Shown here piece by piece: positions 23,161 to 36,253 of a stretch of DNA of 64,000 nucleotides; the first letter of the stretch is position 1; every line of letters begins with the position of its first letter. The notes under the pieces were generated by a model. That model did no database searches and had not been told where the DNA came from. It saw nothing but the letters and a program-made list of their open reading frames with translations. Location of the stretch: NCBI GenBank assembly GCA_028564705.1, contig JAPXFQ010000189.1, forward strand, positions 620,001 through 684,000. The letters run 5' to 3'. Made by a program: the position numbers and the translations under genes. The DNA comes from Apricaphanius iberus (Eukaryota > Chordata > Actinopteri > Cyprinodontiformes > Aphaniidae).

Positions 23161-23811
23161 TTCAGACTGCCCTTTGCTGCCAGGTGTCAAAAAGCTCACA
23201 TGGACGAAAGTTGCTGCTTTTAAAATTCAAACCCCGCTGCTTGCACATTTGTACTCTGCGGCTGCGCATCACGTCAGTACATCAGCTAGCGGGCGGGGAT
23301 TTCTCTTTCACTGGGAAACTTTAAGTGTATATTTAGTAACCGTAGTTGCCCTAACCGGGTTTGTTCTAGTGTTAGCTAACATAACAAGAAAGTTAAAAGA
23401 ACATATTTAACTGTTTACCTGGCACTCCGATATCTTCCACCAAATAAGGTCCAATTTTTTCCTGAGTCTCCGACTCCCCTCCCTTGCAGCTCGATCTAGC
23501 TGACTCCCATCTAATCACAGCGGAGACCCCGCTCTTTGAGTAGCTACTGCATATGGCTCGTCCTCCCCTCTCCCTGAGTGACTCCTGCCGGCGGCTCTTT
23601 TCATGCTCCGTCTTCTCCGCCCTTAGTGCTGGCATCCCGTCGCTGATTGGTTGCTGCCCCCCATCTGCTGCCCCACAGTTCAATTTTCCCAACTTCATGC
23701 GGGGCTGCGTGGCTGCCTTGAAGGACCTTCACGCCCACATGCTGCATAGGTACCATGAACTTTGCATGTAATCTAGCTGCACTGCTAACTGGCAGCAAAG
23801 GGCGGTCTGAA
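23161..23811. mobile_element. Inverted-repeat-bounded, CpG-rich unit, class unknown
   Basis: TTCAGACTGCCCTTTGCTGCCAG (23161-23183) recurs inverted at 23789-23811 with a single mismatch over 23 bp. No clear target duplication lies immediately outside (left ...ttaaca, right cgtctc), so these may be subterminal repeats of a larger element or the duplication has decayed. The interior is CpG-richer than its surroundings. It encodes nothing recognisable, and frames at 23393-23698 and 23553-23771 overlap on opposite strands. Likely a MITE-type element. Confidence 0.55.
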
Positions 23812-26800
23812 CGTCTCACCCGGATGGTGTCTTCTGACGGGACGCGTGTCAGGCGGACAGCCCGGCAGACGAGGCAGCTGCTGAGGAGCTTCGTAATAAA
23901 CTGTGCTTAATATAATAAATGGCAATGGAGATGGGGTGTTTTCTCTGTTGTCTTCTGCATATTTGATATTGCAGGTAATGTATTTTATACAACTGTCTTA
24001 TTCTTTTTTTTAAACTTGTATCTTAGGTATGTTTGTGATATGACTGTGAAAGTTGCCTTTGTTTAGATGAATGTGCTTTGCTAATAAGATTAAGAATTGT
24101 TTTAACAAGTGTTGACAGAAAGTTTTATGTGAATTTTTTATATTTATGAAATTGTAACCCTGTATGTTCACATCCGGTGGGACAACAGAGGTAATTTAGC
24201 CATTGGCCACATTCCGGGATGTTTACATTCATACATATCATATTTTATGAATCAACATGCACTGCTCCAATCAAATAAATAATAGCTTAGCTAAAAAATA
24301 ATATGGTGTAAATCTGTGAAATCATTTGAATCTACATTTACATTCTCTTTCTGTTTTTAAGCTTCTAAAAACAACTGTATAAAACGTTCAAAAGTAAACT
24401 GTTGATATGCAAAGGTTTAGAAAATGAAAATCAGAAGAAATTAAAAATTTTCTGAGATTAAACGGTTTACGAGATGTAAAAGAGGTTGAAGAACAAAAGG
24501 TTCATCCTATGGTTTCCTGCATGAAAAGACCAGGATTATTTTTTATTTGTAGATGCTCAGTCAGAACAGATGCCTGTGTTAAAACATTCATATTTCACAG
24601 TGTGAAACTTGTGCATTTTTGAACATCTGTGAACCATGAAATGGACCATTCTTTAAATGTACTGTATGTCAACATCCCTCAACAACACAAAGTATGGGAG
24701 AAAGGCCCAATGTAACCTAAACTTAACCTGGATTAGAAGCAACATAAACATGAAAAATACAATGGCAAAATATGATAATCAGAGGAAAGAAGTGGTAGCA
24801 CCACTTTACAACACATCCCTGCACCTTGTACCTAATCTTCTGCCAACCTAGACACATTCCCAGAAACATCTTTTTTTTTCACATAAACACTGCTGAGGCA
24901 GGCAGCAGTCAGAAATGACCAAATGTAATCTCTCTCACCTAGACAGACTGTGTCACAATGGCAGAGTGTTTCTGGTCATCGAAAGAAAAACTCAAAGAAT
25001 TTTGCTCCTATTGTAGCTTCAGTGACATCTTGTTACTGTTTTCAGCAGGCCTAATGAGTAATATAGCGTGTGTTTAAACAAATGAATGTCCTGTATTTCA
25101 CTGCCGTCTTCAAGGCGTTTCTTTATTTTTTAATATCTATTTACACAGAAATTTGCCTTACAATTACAGACTGTGTAACTCATGTGCAATAATGTGGTTG
25201 CCCCATCAGGTTAGTGGAGGCAGAACTACCAAGGCGGCCTCATGCCAAGCCTAAAACTTAATTGCACCAGGATTGCACTGCTCCAAATAAGCTATTGTAA
25301 GGCTCTTGGCCCCGGAGCTGCTATATTTACTGTGTCCAGCTGCTGCTCTGGTTTCAACCAAAGGGGCACAAGATGTAGTCGCAAACAAAAAATCCCAATA
25401 TATACAGGGAGATTACCAGCTACGTTACACACAAAACTTGTTTTCTCTACACTTAAGGAGCGCTCCTAGCTAGGAAGAAGCGTACAAAACTCCAAATTTC
25501 ACATACATTAGGCTTTGCTGGCTACTGGGAGACCGAAGGAAGCTCTCAGTTTTTTTCAATTTAAATGCAGCATTTCACAAAAGCTCCAGAATTATAATAA
25601 GAAACAAGAGAGAGAAGGAATGAAAAAGTGTTAGCAACAGCTCACAGAGTTTTAAATATAACCTCTAAATCAACATCTGAAATAATAAATTACTTAAATC
25701 AGTTGTTTTGGAGCAGGGAGACTACTTAAACATGGAGGACTAGAATTGGACAGCACCTATTCAAATTAACCAAACCCAAATAAGATGTCCACCTCAGATG
25801 GGGTTCTGCTTAAAAACTGCAGTACTTAGAGAACTTGAGCTTCCCTACTATTTTTGGCTTTGGACAGTAATTCTCATGGTCAGAATCCATCGTTTGATTT
25901 ATAAGTTAATTTACTTTTGTATTTTAACACCTATCCTTAAAGGTTAAATGTACTTTATAATGACTTTACAATGGCTGCTATACAGTCAAATTCAAACAGC
26001 TGTGGTTGTTTTCCAGACTGTAGGCCAGTCTTAATAAGGTGCAAAGGGAGCCTCATGTATGGTTAGGTGAAGGACAAAAAAAATAACTTTGGCAAATAAA
26101 AAAACACAAAGAAAATTCTATGAAGCATGCTCACAGGTTTTTATTATGGAAAAACCCAAATCTACCATCTTTTTGTTTTCTGCTTCATTCCTAATCGTCA
26201 GTGGACAGAGAGAAAATAAGTGACATCTCATTTATTACATGGTAAGCATCCAGCTCCATTACAGAACAAAATACAAAACATACTGTAATCAAGAATGTAG
26301 GAGGAAAAGGGACAGGAAATTAAGAAAATCCAAATGGAACAGAGCAGCTCAAAGTGAAATATTTTGATGCATAAGAAATGCAAATGTGTCCTTAGTAGTA
26401 TAAAAAAGTAGTCAAGGACAAATGGAAGAAATGGGCCCTTGAGGGAACTTAAATACCCATTTATTTATTTATTTATTTCTCATTTAGTGATGACCGCCTG
26501 CAACCAAGGGCAAGAGCAATTGTGGCATCTGTCACCGGCCATCTGGGAGAGCCGTAAGGCTCCTGTGGGCAGCAAAGCAAATGTGACCTTAGTGTGACAG
26601 CACAGAACATGTTGGAACCACATTGAAAACAATAAATAAAAGCAAAAAGGTGCATCTCAGCAAAATTATAAGTTGCTGAGTTGAGGTGTATACAAAACGG
26701 CATCCAATATTCATTCTACTGATCTGATACCATGGAGGGGAAGTAAACCAGGTTTACAAGTTTATCAAACTTTACTGATTACTATACAAGTACACCTGTA

Positions 26801-27678
26801 GTACTTGTAAAGCTCCTCTCCCGTCTCAGAGCAGATATTTGGCCCACTGTGTTCAGAATACTAATAAATTATGCATGTGCGAGGCCGCAGCTCTCTGATC
26901 CTTCCCACCAAGTCAAGGCAGGAAGCAAATGTAAATGTCTAAATTAAATTACTTCACTATAAAATAAATCTGATTTTACTATCATAACCTTAGTCACTCA
27001 CCTTGTGCACTGTATGGTCACCTCTCTGTGACAGATGTTAAATGGTCATCATGTTTTAGTATAAACTAGACTCTGAGAAATACAAAAAGGAGTGGGAATC
27101 AAGTCCTGAATTCAAATGCTATTTAAAGCCATTTATTGGATATGTTACATGGGCTTATTGCCTGTACTATAAGACTGACTTTTATGTTAAAATTAGCGGT
27201 ATAAAAACAGATGACAACTCAAGAACATACTCAAAAAGAAAAACCTTACAATTAAATACAGTATTTTAAAAATTATTCTCCTCTCCTACAACATCCTTTA
27301 CAATTCCATGCACATTAGGCACATGAGGCGATGGCATCATTTGGTGATTTCTAGTGACTTTTTGAACAGAGAATAGCTATTTTCCATGCTAAGGAGTTGG
27401 AAGCGGTGTTTAATCTAAACTCTGCTATTATTTTCAGAAATCCTGACAAAAAATGTACGTCAGACGATTTTTTTTGTTGACAGAAATAAGAGGGACAATT
27501 CTTTAGTTGTGGTGACTAGCTTAAAGTGGGCGGCAAAAATTATGGGCCAACACATAAAACAGGAAAACAAAGAACTAATTTAAATTCATTATGTCTTTGA
27601 AATTATATAAAGATTAGGCAGACCATTCGTAACATTACATGATACTTTGAAGGATAAGATGCTATGCTGTTAACTTGT
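23812..27678. other. Non-coding stretch, no gene seen
   Basis: AT-rich DNA with small simple repeats, including a (TTTA)n run at about 26460-26478. Open frames such as 25242-25469 and 26473-26703 have no recognisable domain. Nothing else identified in about 3.9 kb. Confidence 0.45.
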
Positions 27679-28520
27679 CAAGTTTGGAGACACTTCGAGT
27701 CCTTCGGGAGAAGTTTTTATCCATTCATGATCACTGTATATCCATATAATGAGAGTTAATGGGGCAACCAAAGTGCAGTATATAAATAAGGTATTCTCTG
27801 CCACAGAACACCTTAATTTCACCAGTGGTTTGTTGTGAATTGCTAGCTCTATTCCCCTGTGAGTTCGAAGCTTCTCTGAGGTGTTGCATTGTTGTCTTCA
27901 GGGGTGTTTAACAGGCTTTTAATCCAACTACACTAACAAGCAATTTAAATGTTGTGCGGCATCCCAGCTGTAGTCTGAACAGGACTTTTTCTCTGTGCTC
28001 TACGGCGGTCGGTTAGACAGAACTTGGTACTGCAAACATCAACATGGTTTGTGTTTACATGTTTCCAAATTGCACAAACTAAATGACCAAGTGGACTAAG
28101 TTCAACTTCCACAAGGTCCCTTCCACAAACTGCTTAGACTACAGCTGCAATGGCAGACAGCTGCGACGTCACTGAAATTGCCAGTTAGAGTAAGTTAGAA
28201 ACATTTAGATTACAAGCCTGTGAAAACCCCAGAACAAAGCACTTCTGAGACGCTCTGAACTCACAGGGGAATAGAATTTGTGATTTATAACAAAACATTG
28301 GTGAAATGAAGGAGTTTTGTGGCAAATAATGCCTTATTTAGTGGATGCACTTTGGTTGCCCCATTAGCGTCCCATTAAATGGATATACGCTGATCGTGAA
28401 TGGATATACACTTCTCCTGAAGGACTCCAAGTGGCTCCAAACTTGTCTGGATTAGTAAATCTTTGTAATTCATGCTATAAACAAGGTCCAGGTTTAAAAA
28501 AGCAGCACTTTCCCTTTTAA
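27679..28520 (+). mobile_element. DNA transposon with long inverted repeats and THAP-like remnant, copy 1
   Basis: About 27679-27875 and 28247-28445 are inverted repeats of roughly 190 bp (both begin CAAGTTTGGAG and share 'ggggcaaccaaagtgca' and 'ctattcccctgtgagttc'). Comparison with copy 2 shows the right side extends to at least 28496. Between them, an ATG at about 28044 opens MVCVYMFPNCTN, a stop, then WTKFNFHKVPS. This fits a THAP zinc-finger start (a Cys pair followed by the FHK-P motif), the DNA-binding domain of P-type and Kolobok transposases. No catalytic part remains. The second copy in the same orientation is at 32228-33043. Confidence 0.72.
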
Positions 28521-28905
28521 TTTCAATAATATTCATATGTTCCCATTTTATGTTAGGCCCACCTGAAAAGGAATTTCTGGCAACACCACCGATAATGTGT
28601 ACAATGATGAAAGAAATCTGACGTCATATTCAATTTACAGATGACCTAGACACGACAGAGAATGAGGAGAACATCAATTAAGTTCAAAGAGCAGTTCATG
28701 CTCAACTTCTGGGGACTGGACAAACATCTGGCAGTTTCACTCTGTAGCAGCACAAATATTTTACAGCTGTGGCTGAAATGTTTTAGTAGCCGGTTAATGT
28801 ACTCCTTCAGGTTAATGTAGCAGGTTAATGTAGTCCTGAAGGCCCTGGTGCACACCTGCTGAATTGCTCCAATGCAGGTAATTCTGTTCAATACAGGACT
28901 ACAGT

Positions 28906-28929
28906 AAAAAAAAAAAAAAAAAAAAAAAA
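28906..28929. repeat. Poly-A run, 24 bp
   Basis: A homopolymer following 'caggactacagt'. It could mark a retroposon tail, but no body is recognised upstream. Confidence 0.9.
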
Positions 28930-29793
28930 CAACAACTGACAGAGTCATTATCTCTGAACAAAATGTGGGGGCTGCAGAAATCAAAGGAAATAGTGAATGT
29001 ATTTTCTCCTTTTTTTAGCCCATTTTAGTAATTCAAACAGCAGCAGTGAGAGCAAGCCCAGTTTAACTTAACTCTGGGGAGAATTCATGAAGAAGTAAAC
29101 TCTCCTCCACTGTGTGAAACGGAATCTGACTTACTAAGCAGATTAAACTAAATTCATGTTGGAGCAAACACACTCTTCAAAAGTGTTGTGCCCCATAACG
29201 CTTAATTTCATTGATAATTATGCGGGCTGTTCTAAAGGATTTTGGTTCTACTGAGGTTTAAATCCAATCTGATCAAGTCAATTCAAAAAAATACTTCATT
29301 AATCCCAAATTGAAATTAGTTGTTATAGTTCATATTAATTAATTATTCGAGGAGTAGGTGTAGATTGTGTTGGCTGGGCAGAAAGGATTTCTTGCAGCGG
29401 TCTGTGTTGCAGCAAAACTGAAGCAGCCTCCAACAGAAGACACTGTTGATGCAGGAAAGTCTTATGAAAAGGATATTTAGGCTTTTCTTGATGATGTGAT
29501 AGCTTTGGTTTCTTGATAGTCATGGTGCTAAATGGGAAACAGATTTATCCAAGAATCCATGAACATACTAAAAAGGAGCCATATTTTATGCTTTGTTGAA
29601 GACATCTTTGACGATGTAACAAAATAACAGGAAAAGTAAAAGACAAAACATGACAATGAAAGTGATTAAAGTTGACTTAATTGTATTTAGTAATTTATTT
29701 TGCTACTTTTAAAACAGTTGATATACTTCTAAATCAGTTTACCTGAAGCAAAAAAAAAAAATCTTCCAACCACATAATGAAAAGTAGAAAAGG

Positions 29794-30017
29794 AGCGCAG
29801 CCCCCCGCCAATACAGTTCACTCCCTAATCTCTCCACAGACAGAAATACAGATCATCTCCAAAATCGAATCACTTGCCTGTCGTCCAATTGCAGACATTT
29901 CCTGACACTTTCATCAAAATCTGTCCATAACTTTCTGAGTTATGTAGCTAATAGACAGACAGACAGACAGACATGCCAACAAACCCTGGCGTAAACATAA
30001 CCTCCTTGGCAGAGGTA
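29794..30017. repeat. Dispersed repeat, copy 1
   Basis: It ends 'aacaaaccctggcgtaaacataacctccttggcagaggtaa' (shown here in pieces: 'ccctggcgtaaacataacc', 'tccttggcagagg'). It matches 41137-41319 along its length, including 'gagcgcag', 'cagacatttcctga' and 'aaaatctgtccataac'. A repeat with this end is common in aquatic animals. I cannot assign it to a class. It carries a (GACA)n tract the other copy lacks. Confidence 0.75.
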
Positions 30018-32227
30018 AAAATACCCCTTAAGCTGGACAAGAGGGTAGAAAGATGCTGTTGAATCTCTGTTCCACAGACTGCAACAATTGAAATATAAAT
30101 GTTGCTTAGTCTTCTGTTTATTTCATCTAGGAAAAAGTATTTGACATTCAGAATAAAAATCAAGGAGGATTACGTAAAAAGACAAATTACCACTGGAGAT
30201 AGGTACCAGCTGCCTAGCAGCCTTGCAAAGATAAGTGGGTGTAAAGAATGGGAAGATGGATGGTTATGAGTGATAAATCCAGTCCAGGAAGACTTCCCAC
30301 TTGTAGGTACATATAACAGATAATGTATACAAACCATGAAGAACAAGAACATTTTAACAAGTACCTCACAACATTCCTTTGAGACAGTTTATTATATAAC
30401 ACCTCTTATTTCTTCATAAAAACATTTAAAACTATTTACTCCTTGGAATGTTGGACTATTCAAAGCTTTGAAAATGTATATCTGATATTTACAGCAAAAA
30501 TATTCAAGACCACATGTTAGCATTTTTCTTTGAGTGGAAAGACCTTTCATATATTGGTTGAGCAATTAAACCTATATGTAACTTGTAACAGTTTAACTTT
30601 TATTACATAAGATAAATTAGCTCTACACCAGTTTAGCCAAGTGTGTTAGACAGGTTTGTTGCCCATTCTCTGGTTTTAGCTGTTGAAATAATTGAATATT
30701 TAGCTTTATATTTAGGTTTAGATTTAAAACATAATTTTGGTCAGTTTTACATCCGATTCCAACCATTAAGACTGAAAAACAGAGTTTGGAATTGAAAAAG
30801 TGTTGTTTATGGTCCTTGGGGCTATTTGCCACAAACTATTTACTATTTTTCTTTCTATATGGAGAGGCAACAACCTTACTTATTCACGACCCAGCCCTAA
30901 TTACCTACAAAAATTAATACTCAGGAACTGTCATCCTAAATTTGCATATGCTTAAGGGATTATTGCAACAAATAAAAGCGAGCATTTTGAGAAGTGAAAC
31001 AATGTGTCAGAAGATGCATTAAATACTCTAACCCTGCTGAGATTTCAAGGCACTCTGAGAATATTAAGAGCCATATAGTTAACAGTGCTGAGGGATTATG
31101 AAGAAATTGCCTTGTTGGCAGCAGTGTGAGGCGTGGGCTGCGGAGGGGATTGGTTCGACGTCATAATTCTCCTCTGCCTCCCCCTCTCACTCAAAAAACA
31201 ATTGACCTCAATTTCCCAAAATAGTTCCAGATATATTTAAACAAAAGGGTAGACTGGAAGGTGTTAAAGAAGTGAGATTTTATCCGGTATGTGTTTGCTC
31301 TTGTGAAATTATTTTTTTCACACACTCTGTTATGATAACAAGAGTGTTTGCATTGTTCACACTGAGGCTGCCCGGATTTTCTTTTTGTGCAATGACTTTT
31401 GAGAATTTTATTGCTGCATAGGTAATTTGTAACCGGGCAAAAGCCAAATCTATGTGTAAACCCGCCCTGTGACGAATCTACACATCAATCTGGAACTGCT
31501 CCCATAGAAAGCATCTGAAAAAGGGAGGGCCATCTGGTATAATAGCTTGAGTTGATTGGAGGACGCGCCAGCTAGTGTCCAAAGGTACAAGTGTACAAGC
31601 TGTTAAATCAAGCTCTTTCCAAATCCATTCAGGAGAAAAGCGCACATATCTTTACCATCAAGAACTGCCTAAAGTCCTTACCTTTGCTTATTTTTCAATA
31701 AATAAGCAAAAAACAGACACCTGCACGGCCATGTTTATTTGGTTTGCCTGGGCACTTGCTGTTATCGCCCAAACGCCTGCCCCACAGCACAATCCCAACA
31801 AACGACCGGTCCGCACCACTAGTGGTGTAGATTCGGAGGGTTTAGTTGGTAATACAAGCTAGCAGTACAAGATGGATTTTCGTGGTTTTGGAAAACTCCA
31901 AATCTTGCATAATCCAGATTGCAATGCAAGGTTGGGTAATTTGACATTGACATTTAAAATTCTTAATATAGACAATTAAACTGCCGACATCACAACCAAT
32001 TATTTAAAGCAATATTTGGCTTACTTGCTAAAATTGCATAAAATCGGTTTTTCTTTTACCAAATCATTGCGGTGTTAATCAAACATCTCCAAACATTTGA
32101 TATGAACAAGGACTCAAATGCAGAAAAGTAACTCATGTCCATTGGATGATCTGTGGTGCTCTGCTCCAAACCATTGGAACCTGGTTAGAGTTCATGAAAT
32201 AATTAATGAAGAAGTTTGTTCTGTTTC

Positions 32228-33043
32228 AACCTGGACCTTATTTTTAGCCAATAGTATGTTCAGTTACTCAACCAGACAAGTTTGGAGCCACTTGGAGTGC
32301 TTTGGGAGGAGTTTATATCCAGTCACCATAAGTGTATATCCATATAATAGGAGTCATTCAGGGCAGGAGATTTGCCACCTGTCATAAAGCATTATCTGCC
32401 CCAAAATTCCTTTGTTAATGATTGCTAGCACTAGAAGCTATACTACAACTACACTATTGCATGATTACAATTACATCACTGCCGTGCTCCATCCCAGTTG
32501 TAATCTAAGCAGCTCTTTCACTCTGTGCTCTACGGTGGTGGGTTAGATAGAACTTGTTATAGCAAACATCAACATGGTTTGCGTTTGAGTATTTCCAAAT
32601 TCCACTAACCGACTGACCAATTGCATTATGACCAATTGACCAAGTTCAGCTTCCACAGGCTCGCTTTCCGCAATTTACGCAGACTACAGCTGTATTGGTG
32701 GACTTCTGTGATGTTATTGAAATCCCACGATAGTGTAAGTTGGAATCGGTTGCATTACAAGCCTGTAGAACACCCAGAAGCAAAACCTTAGCAAGAGGTT
32801 GTGAATTCACAAAGGAATATCGCTAACTATTAATAACAAAACATGGCTAAATGAGGGAGTTATGGGGCAGATTATGCCTTATTACAGGTGGCAAACTTCT
32901 GCCCCCATTGACTCAAATTATATGGATATACGTTGATCGCAACTGGATTTAACCTTCCTCCAAAGGACTCCAAGTGGCTCCAAACTTCTCTGGGTCAGTA
33001 ATTGAGCATTATATTTGCTAAAAATAAATAATGTCCAGGATGA
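32228..33043 (+). mobile_element. DNA transposon with long inverted repeats and THAP-like remnant, copy 2
   Basis: Left AACCTGGACCTTATTTTTAG... and right ...ATGTCCAGGATG are inverted partners. The arms share the block ACAAGTTTGGAGCCACTTGG and its complement near 32275-32300 and 32970-32990. The interior aligns with copy 1 through 'tgctctacggtggtgggtta' and 'catcaacatggtttgcg' (about 32526-32580). The THAP-like frame (MVCV, stop, VFPNSTNRLTN) is more decayed here, with the second Cys lost (Ser). About 816 bp, non-autonomous. Comparing the two copies shows that the arms extend beyond the CAAGTTTGGAG boundary. Confidence 0.72.
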
Positions 33044-33985
33044 ACTCTTTGAAATACCAGGATATTTTAAATATAAATCTAGTCATGTCGACACTAAAAT
33101 GTAGTTGCCACTGGGTCTTTCAGCAAGGGGAGGAAAACAAGATGAAACATTTTTCCAAATAGACCTGCAGCTAAACTGAAGAGAAGTTAGTATTAGAGAG
33201 AAACGAGAGAAACCAGTACTTTGAAGTATCTAGATCGATTGTGTAAAGAGGAATGCTTGAAGATTCTTCCATTTGTTCATTCCAGCCTTGAGAAATGTTG
33301 TTGGTCGAATATGCACTTTCCTGTTGGCCAGTGTTTATTTTATATTTATCAATCTTCTTACAAAGTATTACGGACAGGCGTTACAATAATTGTGCTGTGA
33401 TGGCTGTGATTAAGAAACTTTTTAACATGGTATTTTCTTCCCCACTGAATAGGTGCGCACAAATAGATGTTTCTAAAAAATTTTGTGTAAAATTATGCTA
33501 CTGGTATAGACAATTTATTTATTTAAACTTATTGACTTTTTTAACACATGGCAAAATATAGTGAATGTCGAATATTTATTTTCAGCTGCCTGATTTAACA
33601 ATTAAGCAGACTGCTAATCAAATATCATTTGAAGCCACTAATATTGAATTTAATGTAGAAAATTGATCATGTTAAATTTCTGAAGCACAATCCAACTTTG
33701 ATGGACGTCTAAAGATACGATCAGTGCTCCGCCTTGCTCCCATTCCCCTAATGTTTCATGCTCCATGCTCTTATCTGCTTAGACTCTTATTAGAAGACCA
33801 ACGGGAATAAATTGGATTGACTTTTAATTAGGTGCATTACCAAGGTAAAATTGGTTGCAACTGTCTGAGTTTCCTTGCAGACTCCTTTAGATAGCTAAAG
33901 CTAGCTCTAATCAGACTCAGACAGAAGAATTTTTAAATTATGTTGAGGCGTACCAATTCTTCCTGGAATCTTGTGGAGCCCAATT
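33044..33985. other. Non-coding stretch, nothing recognised
   Basis: AT-rich. The 88-codon frame at 33295-33561 has no known domain or splice context. Confidence 0.45.
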
Positions 33986-33989
33986 TACT

Positions 33990-34520
33990 ATATGAATGAA
34001 TGAATGAATAGTTTTTTATTAATGTGTCTTGCATACAAACTGTATGCCCAGCCCTAGTGGGCTTATAAGACACCAAAAGAGAACATCAACAAAAGGACCA
34101 GACAGTAGGCACAATATACGATACATAAACGTATCTAAACAAACAAGTCTGCCGCCTCATCCAGGCTTTACTCACAAAAGTAGCCATTTTAAACACATTA
34201 AAATTAAACAACCATTTCATCTTGTCGTCATCACTGATCCAAAACATTTCCGGCATTTGTACAAACAATTTATCCATCAATACATTTCTAAGATCATTGT
34301 ACCATGGACAATATAACAAAATGAGTTTCACTTTCAATCTCTCCTAAATCACACAGTCTACAGAATCTATCTTTTTCAGGAGTTTGAGTGAACCTACTAG
34401 TTTCTATTGCCAAGCGAAGGATGCCAGTTCGCAGCTAAGCCATCAAAGATCTTTGGTTCCTTGTCAGATTTGCCTTTACATACAACTCAGTTTCAAATAC
34501 GTCCTTAATTTGAAAGTAAG
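33990..34520 (-). mobile_element. LINE fragment, C-terminus of reverse-transcriptase ORF
   Basis: On the minus strand, about 34470-34330 reads LRTGILRLAIETSRFTQ and RFCRLCDLGEIESETHF. After a frameshift the open frame 34086-34337 continues with LLYCPWYNDLRNVLMDK and FKMATFVSKAWMRRQ. This is the Cys/His segment (CxxC...HxxxxC) and tail after the reverse transcriptase of several LINE clades, clearly different from the L2 copies here. The 3' end is marked by (TCAT)n on the minus strand (33993-34008). Its clade is not resolved (I/Nimb or Tx1 type). Confidence 0.7.
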
Positions 34521-35133
34521 TTCTTAGCTTTGGCTTTGCCATAATCCCAGCCAACCATTTGTGTTCAAAATTTGACATTAAAATTGATCTGATGGTTTTA
34601 ACACTACAGGACAAATTATTCTGGAATACATACTGGAGTTATGAATCAGCAAAGACAGTTCGGAGCTCTGCAGCCCAAGGACACTTTTTGTGATGTAATT
34701 TAAGACTTAAGTTTTCTTTAAAGGTGGAGAAAAATTCTAACAGTTCATTTAAGGTTGGTGAATACAAAAAAAATGTAAATATCAATTCAATTAAGCATCT
34801 GTTGGGAAACCTGAAACTGATGTAGACAAAAACTCAATTAAGGATGACTGAGCTTGAGCAACTTTACTAGAAAGAATGGGGAAAACCAGAAAAAGACAAA
34901 CCTCAAAAGCTTGCAGCTGTGATAACAATGAACTCAATGACCTGTGTTTTCAATGCAATAATTGAGGAGGTCCTACATAAGCATACACACCACATTTTAC
35001 AGATTTTTCTTTTGTAAAGAAGTACACAGATAAACTAAAAAAATAGATTAAATAGATAAATTAGAAAAGCAAAAAACCTGATTCTTTGGATTTAGCTGAA
35101 ACACTATTTATGTAAGCACAACTCTTTCCATCA
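34521..35133. other. Non-coding stretch, probably decayed LINE then unique DNA
   Basis: The part next to 34520 may be older coding of the LINE at 33990-34520, but no motif is clear. The rest is AT-rich. Confidence 0.35.
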
Positions 35134-36253
35134 ATTCAATTCAATTCAATTCAGTTTATTTATATAGCGCCATTTCACAACAGATGTCATCTCAAGGCAC
35201 TTTACAAAAAGAGTTATTACAATACAATGTTTAGTGTAGAAATTACAGAACCACAGAAGATTGCGTCGTGGAATTCTCAGCAATCCCTCATACTGAGCAA
35301 GCATGCAGCGACAGTGGGAAGGAAAAACTCCCTTTTAACAGGAAGAAACCTCCGGCAGAACCAGGCTCAGCACAAGCGGTTATCTGCCGCGACCGTCTGT
35401 GGCTTGGAGAATACATAACAGAGACACAGAAAGAGCAATAGAACTGATGCACAAGTTTGTTGCAGGACGTGGAGAATTTTCCGTCACTGCAATGCCATCT
35501 TAGTCAGGGTCGTCAAGCAGGGCTAATCCGGAGCACCTACTATAATAGAAAACAGGTTAGTGCTTGAATTGACAGCACATCATGCAGTTGGGGAGAAGTA
35601 GGAGAGAAAGTAGGAACAGACCCTAATAATGTCCTCCAACAGCCTAGCCTAAAGCAGCATAGCTACTAACATTAACCTGTCTCCTAGCTACTAGGAGACC
35701 TGGCTACCAACACTCTGTCTGAGTCCTCCTGACCCGTGGACGGTGTAGGGCCGGTAACGGCCCCCGTCATGCCGGGGTCTTCTCGGAGTCGGGTTGTTTG
35801 AGAATGCAGCCCAAAGTGGGTGGTAAACTCCATCTAAGGCTAAATACCGGCACGAGACCGATAGTCGACAACTATCTTAAGGAAAAATAGACAGAACTGA
35901 GAGGACAGAGTTGAAGAGGGCGAGAAACGTTTAAGAGATAAACGGGTGGGGTCCGCACAGTCTGCCCGGGGGATTCAACCCGGCAGGTAATGGGCGGCCG
36001 CACTGTGCGGGAGGATCCCCTTGAGGGACCTCTCTCCGGCGCTGGCTGGCCCCTGTGGGGCACATTTCTTCCGCGGCGGTAAGCCGCGACCGGCTCCGGA
36101 TCTTTACCTGGCTTACATTAATCTATCTCTACCTAGCTACTCTACCTCTTCCTATCTCTTCCTAACTTTTGACACTCTGCCTGACTACTAACATTAACCT
36201 GTCTCTTCCTATCTACCTGTCTGACCTGACTCTAACTACCTATAAACATATCT

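Larger units (their letters stand above)
28521..32227. other. Non-coding stretch with minor repeats
   Basis: It holds a poly-A run (28906-28929), a LINE-tail-like motif ('aaaaaatacttcattaatcccaa', about 29285-29308), a (GACA)n run (about 29952-29973) inside the repeat at 29794-30017, and a block at about 31400-31900 that looks like old unclassified repeat sequence. No gene seen. Confidence 0.45.
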
